Positions 6,477-12,394 of a stretch of DNA of 17,769 nt are shown in pieces. Origin of the DNA: an uncultured Alphaproteobacteria bacterium (GTDB lineage: Bacteria; Pseudomonadota; Alphaproteobacteria; Rhizobiales; Ancalomicrobiaceae); assembly GCA_937919435.1 (NCBI GenBank), contig CALFRR010000144.1, forward strand, positions 1-17,769, given 5' to 3'. The position numbers and the translations under genes were made by a program. Below the pieces are notes generated by a model that was not told the DNA's origin, ran no database searches, and worked only from the letters and a program-made list of their open reading frames with translations. How positions within the stretch are numbered: position 1 is the stretch's first letter; every line of letters starts with the position of its first letter.

Positions 6477-6536
6477 GGAGACGACCTCGATCGCTTGAGT
6501 GGCGCCATCCTGACGGGTCGCTATCCCCGCATCAAA

Positions 6537-6562
6537 CGAATAGATTTCGGATAAACTATTCG
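6537..6562. promoter_or_regulatory. Putative LysR-type operator between the EamA and lysR genes
   Basis: CGAATAG (6537-6543) and CTATTCG (6556-6562) are perfect 7-bp arms separated by 12 nt, in an otherwise AT-rich patch. The right arm ends 13 nt before the LysR-type gene's ATG. Placement and dyad symmetry fit a LysR-type regulatory box used for both autoregulation and control of the divergent exporter gene. Confidence 0.55.
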
Positions 6563-6575
6563 ATATGCTGATGGC

Positions 6576-7448
6576 ATGTCACGACCGCTCGATCTCGATC
6601 TTCTCAGGACTTTCGTCACCGTCGTCGAGAGCGGCAGTTTCTCCAATGCCGCACCGCGAGTTGGCCGCAGCCAATCGGCGGTCAGCATGCAGATGCAGCG
6701 GCTGGAAGATGATCTCGGCCGTCGGCTCATGGTGCGGCACCCGCGTTCGGTCGTCCTCAACGCGGCCGGAGCCGATCTCCTGGTCCTTGCTCGCCGACTG
6801 CTGAAGCTGTCGGACGAGGCACGGGCAATCGTCTCTCGTCCGGAAGATACCGGCACCGTGCGCCTTGGTGTCCCCGACGACTACGCAGCCTTCCTCCTGC
6901 CCAGAGCGCTGGCTCGCTTCGCCGAAGAGTGTCCGCGGGTCGAGGTCGAACTCATCTGCGAGCCGTCCCGACAATTGGTACCGGCGATCGACGAGGGGCG
7001 GATCGATCTCGCCATCGTCACCCGGCTGCCCGGACAGCCGTTCGAAGTCCTGCGGCGAGAACGCTTCGTTTGGGTCGCCTCTCCCCATCGCGTCGCCTGG
7101 ACCGATGATCCGCTGCCGGTCGCTCTGTTCGAAACCGGTTGCGCGGCTCGCATGCACGTTGTCGAAGCGCTGACCGAGGCCGGCCGCGCCTATCGCTCGA
7201 CCTATTCGAGCGCCAGCCTCGTCGGGCTCTGCGCCGCGGTCGAGGCCGGGTTGGCGGTCGCCGGGCTCGCCGCGTCGAGCGTGCCGGCGACACTCGCGGT
7301 GATCGGCGCGGCAGAGGGCCTCCCCGCTCTGCGACCGCTGGAGATGAGCCTGATCCGCAACACGGCATCGGATACTCCGGCCATGCACCTACTGGAGGAC
7401 TTTCTCCGCAGAGAACTCGTTAGAGACAGCGAATTGGAGACCGCATGA
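6576..7448 (+). CDS. LysR-family transcriptional regulator
   Basis: The 290-residue protein has the standard LysR architecture. An N-terminal winged helix-turn-helix (residues 5-65, with GSFSNAAPRVGRSQSAVSMQMQ as the DNA-reading part, then LEDDLGRRLMVRH) is joined by a linker helix to a periplasmic-binding-protein-like effector domain (about residues 90-285, starting GTVRLGVPDDYAAFLLP). Family members act as tetramers that bend promoter DNA and respond to a small ligand; the ligand is unknown here. It is divergent from the EamA exporter gene, which it probably controls. The ATG at 6576 gives the usual family start, although no strong Shine-Dalgarno is visible. Its stop overlaps an ATG (ATGA) that opens a 49-codon frame of doubtful reality. 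Confidence 0.9.
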   Translation: MSRPLDLDLLRTFVTVVESGSFSNAAPRVGRSQSAVSMQMQRLEDDLGRRLMVRHPRSVVLNAAGADLLVLARRLLKLSDEARAIVSRPEDTGTVRLGVPDDYAAFLLPRALARFAEECPRVEVELICEPSRQLVPAIDEGRIDLAIVTRLPGQPFEVLRRERFVWVASPHRVAWTDDPLPVALFETGCAARMHVVEALTEAGRAYRSTYSSASLVGLCAAVEAGLAVAGLAASSVPATLAVIGAAEGLPALRPLEMSLIRNTASDTPAMHLLEDFLRRELVRDSELETA

Positions 7449-7486
7449 CGATCCGATCCGAAGAGATGGCGCATGCGGTGGGTTTT
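7440..7486 (+). terminator. Possible terminator at the end of the lysR-type gene
   Basis: ACCGCATG (7440-7447), overlapping the stop codon, and CATGCGGT (7472-7479) form 8-bp arms, followed by GGGTTTT. The 24-nt loop is long and the T-run short, so this is only a weak candidate. Confidence 0.25.
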
Positions 7487-7849
7487 AGCCAGAACCTCTG
7501 TGGGGCCAGTAATCGTCGCTATTCACATGCGGGCGCCGTGCCGCCGGGGCGAGACCCAGGCTTTTCTCGAACTGAGAAGGCTGGCGCGGAATGAAGGGCT
7601 CGCGACGGCGGTGGACTCCATCACTCGCATGACGCGTTCGATTCGATTGAGCCGAGCCGTCTGTCGAACCTGTGACCGAGGCGCCGACGGTGGCTCGCCA
7701 CGTGTCCGGGGGTGCTCTCGCGGTTCCGTGTCGGAGCCGCGGCGCCAGCGCTCGCCGGAGGGGACGAAGGGGCCCTTCGGCGGCTCACCCGTATGCGCGC
7801 GTTCGGCGGAGTAGACGAAAGTATCATGATGCGTGAGTATCTCACCGCA
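7487..7849. other. Gene-free stretch between the LysR-type gene and the porin promoter
   Basis: I see no supported gene here. Frames on both strands are low-complexity, Arg/Pro/Ser-rich shadows without good starts. The only plus-strand candidate is a 49-codon frame beginning at 7445 with an ATGA overlap to the LysR gene and ending at 7594; it is unlike any family I know and may be a remnant. G+C falls locally near 7825-7850, next to the porin promoter. Confidence 0.5.
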
Positions 7850-7878
7850 TTGCCTCGGTTCCGAAGACTCGGTATGCA
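7850..7878 (+). promoter_or_regulatory. Candidate promoter of the porin gene
   Basis: TTGCCT (7850-7855) and TATGCA (7873-7878) are 17 nt apart. The boxes are moderate matches, but they put the start of transcription near 7885, inside the LacI-type operator that begins at 7878. That is the classical arrangement for repression, and it implies a leader of about 250 nt before the porin ATG. Confidence 0.45.
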
Positions 7879-7897
7879 TATGGTATCGATACCACAT
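7878..7897. promoter_or_regulatory. LacI-type operator O1 ahead of the porin gene
   Basis: The 14-bp perfect palindrome TGGTATCGATACCA (7881-7894) extends to 20 bp with one mismatch per half. The central CG and outer TGG/CCA are typical of LacI/GalR-family operators. A closely matching copy lies ahead of scrA at 9443-9462. The regulator encoded at the end of the cluster is the natural candidate to bind it. Confidence 0.75.
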
Positions 7898-8136
7898 CGA
7901 TGTCGAACCGTTTGGCGTCCAAGGGAGGACGGGCGCCGACCTCGGGGCCGACATGGACCGCGGGATCCCTTCGAACCCACGCCGGCGTCTGCCGTGCGGA
8001 GTCGTCGTGATCCGGCGCGGACGTGCGCGGCCACGGGAAGGTCGGCGAACCGCATGCCGTCCGATCCGATGCCTGCGTCGATCGCGACGGCCCGTCAGGA
8101 GGACCCGACGCCGTCGGGCGCCATTGGAGGGAAGTC

Positions 8137-9318
8137 ATGAAGTATCGCGCAACGACAATCGTTCTGGGGGGGTGCCTGCTCGCCGTTCCTGCCCTTGCTG
8201 CCGATCTCGCCAAGAAGGCGCCGGCCGCCGCGAACTGGGTCCGCGTCTGCGATGCCTACGGCGCAGGCTATTTCTACATTCCCGGCAGCGAGACCTGCCT
8301 CAAGATCGGCGGCTTCGCCCGCGCCCAATATACCGGCTATTCGACCGATTCTTCCGCCGGCGGCGTCTGGGGCGGTCATCGCAATCAGCATTCGATCGGC
8401 ACCGCCGCCGTCGGCGATCTCCAGATCGACGCGCGCACGCAGACCGAACTCGGCCTGCTGCGCTCGTTCGTCGAGATCGAGGTGGCGACGGGAACCGGCG
8501 CTTCGACCTCCACCGTGACGCTCGACAAGGCCTTCGTGCAGTTCGGCGGCCTGACCGCCGGTCGCGCGACGTCGTTCTTCGACTTCTATACCGGCTCGAC
8601 GCTCAACGTGTTCTGGGAAGGACCGGTGTCGGATTCCAACACCAACCTCTTCGCCTACACGTTCTCCTTCGGCAACGGCCTGAGCGCGACGCTCTCGCTC
8701 GAGGATTCGAGCACCAACGGACGTCGCGACAACACCGCCGGCCTCTACGGCGGCATCCATTCGCCCGATCTCGTGGCCAATCTCGCCGTCGCCCAGAGCT
8801 GGGGCAAGGCGCAGATCATGGGCGCGCTCCACGACGACTACGCGCTGACGAGCGTCGGTCCGTCGCGGCTCGGCTGGGCGATCGGCGGCGGCGTCGAGGT
8901 CAATCTGCCGGCGCTCGGCGCCAAGGACGTCGTCGATCTCCAGGTTGCTTACGGTCGCGGTGCCATCGGCTACGTGTCGCAGTCCTGGGCCTCGGCGGCA
9001 ACCGGAACCACCCGCGACTTCGACGTCGACGCCGCCGGTGTCCATCAGGCCTCGGCCTGGGGGATCAACGGCGGTGCCAAGCATTGGTGGACGCCGAAGG
9101 TGAACACCGCGCTGACCGCGGGCTGGGCGAAGTACGCGCCGGGCCTCTCGGATGCCGGCTTCCGCCAGATCGACCTCGCCGCCAACGTCGGTTGGATCCC
9201 GGTGACCGGCCTGACCGTCACCGCGGAAGTCGAATATCGCAACGTCGATTTCACGTCGCCCGCCTACAAGGACCAGAGTGGCCTGATCGGCGCGCTGCGC
9301 ATCGAACGTTCGTTCTGA
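8137..9318 (+). CDS. Outer-membrane porin, Porin_2 family (sugar uptake)
   Basis: The 393-residue precursor starts with a clear Sec signal peptide (MKYRATTIVLGGCLLAVPALA, cut before ADLAKK at about residue 22). It then shows the hallmark of alphaproteobacterial Porin_2 proteins: VCDAYGAGYFYIPGSETCLKIGG, with the conserved cysteine pair C38 and C54. The remainder is beta-barrel-like, rich in alternating hydrophobic and Gly/Thr/Asn residues, and ends in the terminal phenylalanine (ERSF) that the BAM machinery recognises. The frame is open upstream to 8023, but the ATG at 8137 is chosen for its Shine-Dalgarno (GGAGG, 8126-8130) and signal peptide. An operator shared with scrA marks it as the outer-membrane entry step of the sucrose regulon. 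It plays the role of enteric ScrY but belongs to a different family. Confidence 0.92.
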   Translation: MKYRATTIVLGGCLLAVPALAADLAKKAPAAANWVRVCDAYGAGYFYIPGSETCLKIGGFARAQYTGYSTDSSAGGVWGGHRNQHSIGTAAVGDLQIDARTQTELGLLRSFVEIEVATGTGASTSTVTLDKAFVQFGGLTAGRATSFFDFYTGSTLNVFWEGPVSDSNTNLFAYTFSFGNGLSATLSLEDSSTNGRRDNTAGLYGGIHSPDLVANLAVAQSWGKAQIMGALHDDYALTSVGPSRLGWAIGGGVEVNLPALGAKDVVDLQVAYGRGAIGYVSQSWASAATGTTRDFDVDAAGVHQASAWGINGGAKHWWTPKVNTALTAGWAKYAPGLSDAGFRQIDLAANVGWIPVTGLTVTAEVEYRNVDFTSPAYKDQSGLIGALRIERSF

Positions 9319-9325
9319 CGAACGT
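9306..9325 (+). terminator. Stem-loop spanning the porin stop codon
   Basis: ACGTTCG (9306-9312) and CGAACGT (9319-9325) form a perfect 7-bp stem around TTCTGA, so the stop codon TGA lies in the loop. No T-tract follows. It could slow 3' exonucleases, or act as a partial terminator before the separately controlled scrA. Confidence 0.35.
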
Positions 9326-9442
9326 CGGTCGGCTCGGCCGGGTCGTCGCCCGCGACGTCGCCCCCTGCGGATCGCCCCGGTGGTCCGGTCGAGCCTCCCG
9401 GCAATCGAACACGACAATGAAGAGGTTGCGGTTCGCATCGAA

Positions 9443-9462
9443 ATATGAAATCGATACCACAA
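9443..9462. promoter_or_regulatory. LacI-type operator O2 ahead of scrA
   Basis: TGAAATCGATACCA (9446-9459) matches the porin operator TGGTATCGATACCA at 12 of 14 positions. The flanking bases also agree (ATATG before and CACA after), so only 2 of 19 aligned bases differ. It lies 28 nt before the scrA ATG. No confident -35/-10 pair was assigned around it. Confidence 0.7.
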
Positions 9463-9489
9463 CCCTGCTCGAGAAAGTGGGAAACGAAC

Positions 9490-10860
9490 ATGTCCGAGAT
9501 CAATGCAGCCGCGGCCATACTCCCGCATGTCGGTGGTTTGGACAACATCGTCAGCGCCGCGCATTGCGCCACGCGTCTGCGTCTGGTGCTGAAGGATGCG
9601 ACCCGGATCGACAAGGCCGCCCTCGAGGCGATCGACGCGGTCAAGGGCACGTTCCAGAGTGGCGGCCAGTTCCAGATCGTGATCGGCCAGGGCGCGGTCA
9701 AGCGCGTCTACGAGGACCTCGTCGGCCTCGGTGCCAAGGCGGTCTCCACCGAGGAGGCCAAGGAGGACGCGGCGGTCAATCTCAATCCGCTGCAGCGCTT
9801 CGCTCGCCTGCTCTCCAACATCTTCGTGCCGATCATTCCGGTGATCGTCGCCTGCGGTCTGCTGATGGGCGTGCTCGGCATGGCCAAGACCCTGGGCTGG
9901 CTCTCGGGTCAGTCCTCGCTCTTCCAACTGCTCGATCTGGTCTCCAACACCGCCTTCGTGTTCCTGCCGATCCTCGTCGCCTTCTCCGCGGCGCGCGAAT
10001 TCCGTGTCAGCCCCTTCATGGCGGCGGCGCTCGGCGGCATCATGATCCATCCGGCGCTGCAGAACGCCTGGACCGTCGGCACCGGTATCAAGGAATACTG
10101 GGACCTCTTCGGCATGCCGATCGCCAAGCTGGGCTACCAGGGCACGGTTCTGCCGATCCTGATCGCCGTCTGGGTGATGAGCCACGTCGATCGTCTGGTG
10201 CGTCGCGTCGTGCCCGACATGCTCGACATCGTGCTGACGCCGTTCCTGACCCTGCTGATCTCGGCCTTCTTCGCCCTGACCGTCCTCGGCCCGGCCGGCC
10301 GCATCGTCGGCGACGGGATCTCGATCGGCCTGCAGACGCTCTATGCCCACGGCGGCATCCTCGCCGGCCTGATCTTCGGCGGCGTCTATTCGGCGATCGT
10401 CGTCACCGGCGTCCACCACTCGTTCCATGCGATCGAGGCCGGCCTACTCGCCAATCCCTCGATCGGCGTCAACTTCCTGCTGCCGATCTGGGCCATGGCC
10501 AACGTCGCCCAGGGCGGCGCGGCCCTGGCGGTGTTCTTCCGCTCGAACGACGTCAAGGTGAAGCAGATCGCGCTGCCGGCCTCGCTCTCCTGCCTGCTCG
10601 GCATCACCGAGGCGGCGCTCTTCGGCATCAACCTGCGCTTCGTCCGTCCCTTCGTCGCCGCGGCGGTCGGCGGCGCGGTCGGCGGCGCCTTCGTGGTGGC
10701 GACCAAGGTCGGTATGACCGCGGTCGGCGTCACCGGCATTCCCGGCATCGCCATCGTCCAGCCGTCGACCATTCCGAGCTACCTGATCGGCATGGTCGTG
10801 GCCTTCGGCACCGCCTTCGCGGGGTCTTGGCTCTTCGGGCTGAAGCCCGAGGAACGCTGA
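9490..10860 (+). CDS. scrA: Sucrose-specific PTS permease, EIIBC component
   Basis: The 456-residue membrane protein matches the ScrA/SacP class in length and order. The IIB domain (about residues 1-90) carries the phosphorylated cysteine C26 in AAHCATRLRL. It is followed by a IIC domain (about 105-456) of roughly ten membrane spans with VVTGVHHSFHAIEAGLL, the sugar-site signature GITEAALFGINLRFVRPF and the late NLPIWAMANVAQGGA-like segment. It imports sucrose as sucrose-6-phosphate. It has no EIIA domain; that function is supplied by the fused protein two genes downstream. ATG 9490 is chosen over the in-frame ATG at 9445, because that start lies within the operator and the family begins at MSEIN. 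The substrate call rests on both sequence class and the scrB/scrK neighbours. Confidence 0.9.
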   Translation: MSEINAAAAILPHVGGLDNIVSAAHCATRLRLVLKDATRIDKAALEAIDAVKGTFQSGGQFQIVIGQGAVKRVYEDLVGLGAKAVSTEEAKEDAAVNLNPLQRFARLLSNIFVPIIPVIVACGLLMGVLGMAKTLGWLSGQSSLFQLLDLVSNTAFVFLPILVAFSAAREFRVSPFMAAALGGIMIHPALQNAWTVGTGIKEYWDLFGMPIAKLGYQGTVLPILIAVWVMSHVDRLVRRVVPDMLDIVLTPFLTLLISAFFALTVLGPAGRIVGDGISIGLQTLYAHGGILAGLIFGGVYSAIVVTGVHHSFHAIEAGLLANPSIGVNFLLPIWAMANVAQGGAALAVFFRSNDVKVKQIALPASLSCLLGITEAALFGINLRFVRPFVAAAVGGAVGGAFVVATKVGMTAVGVTGIPGIAIVQPSTIPSYLIGMVVAFGTAFAGSWLFGLKPEER

Positions 10861-10880
10861 GTCCTCCTGCCCGCGTGGGA

Positions 10881-10906
10881 GACCGGGGCGCGCGCGGCCC
10901 CCGGTC
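10881..10906 (+). other. Intercistronic hairpin between scrA and scrB
   Basis: GACCGGGG (10881-10888) and CCCCGGTC (10899-10906) form a perfect, G+C-rich 8-bp stem with a 10-nt loop. There is no T-tract, and the next gene starts 29 nt later, so an mRNA processing or stability element is more likely than full termination. Confidence 0.45.
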
Positions 10907-10934
10907 GTCCGCCGACCGAGACGAGTGAAAGCCC

Positions 10935-12353
10935 GTGAACACCGACGACCAGACTCCGTTCGACCTCGACATCGACCCGTGGCGCCCCGTCTTCCACGTC
11001 GCGCCGCCGGCCGGTCTCCTCAACGACCCCAACGGCCTCGTCTTCTGGCAGGGGCGCCATCACGTCTTCTTCCAGTGGAACCCGAAGGGCTGCACCCACG
11101 AGAACAAGTCCTGGGGGCATCGCGTCAGCGCCGATCTCGTCCACTGGGAGACGATGCCGATCGCGCTCGAGCCGAGCGAATGGTACGAGACCCACGGCTG
11201 CTACTCCGGCTCGGCGGTCGTCGACGGCGACGATCTCGTCCTGATCTATACCGGCAACGTGCGCGACGCCGAGGGTCGGCGCGAGACGCGCCAATGCCTC
11301 GCCCGATCGCGCGACGGCAAGCAATTCTCCAAGCTCGGTTCGGTCATCGACGGTCCGCTGCCCGGCTACACCACCCACTTCCGCGACCCGAAGGTGACGC
11401 GCGTCGGCGACGGCTGGCGCATGGTGCTCGGGGCGCAGACCGACGGTCTCCAGGGCACCGTCCTGCTCCTCGCGTCGACCGATCCGGCGCGATGGGAGGC
11501 CGTGACCGAACTGCTCGAAGCGGGCGAGCACGGCTACATGTGCGAGTGTCCCGATCTCTTCCGGCTCGACGGAGAGGACGTGCTGCTCGTCTGCGAACAG
11601 CGCGAGACGAAACCGGGCAAAGGCTCCGGCAACGTCGCCGGCTGGATCGCCGGCCGGCTCGATCCGGCGAGCCTCGCCTTCGACCACGGCGCCTTCCGGC
11701 GCCTCGACCACGGCCGCGACTTCTACGCGCCGCAGACCTGGGAGGCGCCCGACGGTCGGCGCCTGATGCTGGCCTGGATGGGACTACCCGAACAGGACGA
11801 CGCGCCGACCGTCGCCCACGGCTGGTTTCACTGCCTGACGCTGCCGCGCGAACTCCGGCTGGTGGACGGCCGACTGCTGCAGAGCCCCGCCGTCGAGCTC
11901 GAAGCGCTGCGCGGTCCCGCCCGCCGCGTTCGCGCGCCGATCGTGTCCGGCGAGCGCGACTTCCCGGAACTCGTCGGCGAGACGTACGAACTCGCCGTCG
12001 CGCTCGACCCGCGGGAGACGGCCGATCTCGCCTTCGACCTGCGGGTCGCGGGCGAGGAGGCGACCTCCGTCGAGATCGACCGCGCCGGCGGCGTGGTGCG
12101 CCTGACGACGCGGGATCGAGAGGGGACGACGGTCGCCCTCGGCGAGGCGCCTCTCGACGGACCGGTCGATCTGCTGCGCGTCTTCGTCGATCGCAGTTCG
12201 ATCGAGGTCTTCGTCGGAGACGGACGGATCGTCCTCTCGGCTCGAATCTATCCGAGTCCCGGCGCGACGGGCGTGCGGGCCCGCTCGATCGGCGGCGCGG
12301 TCGTCGCCGGCATCACCTTCTGGCCGCTCGCGCCACGACCGACCGCGGAATGA
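10935..12353 (+). CDS. scrB: Sucrose-6-phosphate hydrolase (glycoside hydrolase family 32)
   Basis: The 472-residue cytoplasmic enzyme has the GH32 catalytic set: nucleophile D31 in LLNDPNG, transition-state stabiliser D151 in FRDPK and acid/base E204 in ECPDLF. The five-bladed propeller (about residues 20-320) is followed by the C-terminal beta-sandwich, where VDRSSIEVFVGDG (about residue 420) is the usual family landmark. There is no signal peptide, fitting an intracellular enzyme acting on the PTS product and giving glucose-6-phosphate and fructose. The start is the GTG at 10935, since the family begins just before FHVAPPAGLLNDPNG and no in-frame ATG is better placed. Its stop overlaps an ATG in the next gene (ATGA). 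Confidence 0.93.
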   Translation: MNTDDQTPFDLDIDPWRPVFHVAPPAGLLNDPNGLVFWQGRHHVFFQWNPKGCTHENKSWGHRVSADLVHWETMPIALEPSEWYETHGCYSGSAVVDGDDLVLIYTGNVRDAEGRRETRQCLARSRDGKQFSKLGSVIDGPLPGYTTHFRDPKVTRVGDGWRMVLGAQTDGLQGTVLLLASTDPARWEAVTELLEAGEHGYMCECPDLFRLDGEDVLLVCEQRETKPGKGSGNVAGWIAGRLDPASLAFDHGAFRRLDHGRDFYAPQTWEAPDGRRLMLAWMGLPEQDDAPTVAHGWFHCLTLPRELRLVDGRLLQSPAVELEALRGPARRVRAPIVSGERDFPELVGETYELAVALDPRETADLAFDLRVAGEEATSVEIDRAGGVVRLTTRDREGTTVALGEAPLDGPVDLLRVFVDRSSIEVFVGDGRIVLSARIYPSPGATGVRARSIGGAVVAGITFWPLAPRPTAE

Positions 12354-12394
12354 CATCGGAGGCCGTCGAAGCCCCGCCACCGGGAGAACGTGCG

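Noticed and set aside
7523..7954. A 143-codon minus-strand frame in the gap before the porin
   Set aside because: It crosses the promoter and operator, has Arg/Pro/Ser-rich composition, and has no ribosome-binding site or family.
8023..8136. In-frame N-terminal extension of the porin
   Set aside because: It would bury the signal peptide and ignores the good ribosome-binding site before 8137.
8095..10428. A 777-codon open frame on the minus strand
   Set aside because: It is an antisense shadow of the porin and scrA. The Asp/Glu/Arg/Gly-rich composition is typical of high-G+C antisense frames, and no motif is present.
7833..10928. A 1,031-codon open frame on the plus strand
   Set aside because: It is the frame-shifted shadow of the porin and scrA genes. 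Its translation is Arg/Pro/Gly-rich with no domain, while the other frame gives complete recognisable proteins.
10925..12394. Upstream extension of the PTS fusion frame
   Set aside because: The frame is open but out of phase with scrB and yields Arg-rich sequence. The EIIA domain begins only after 12395.
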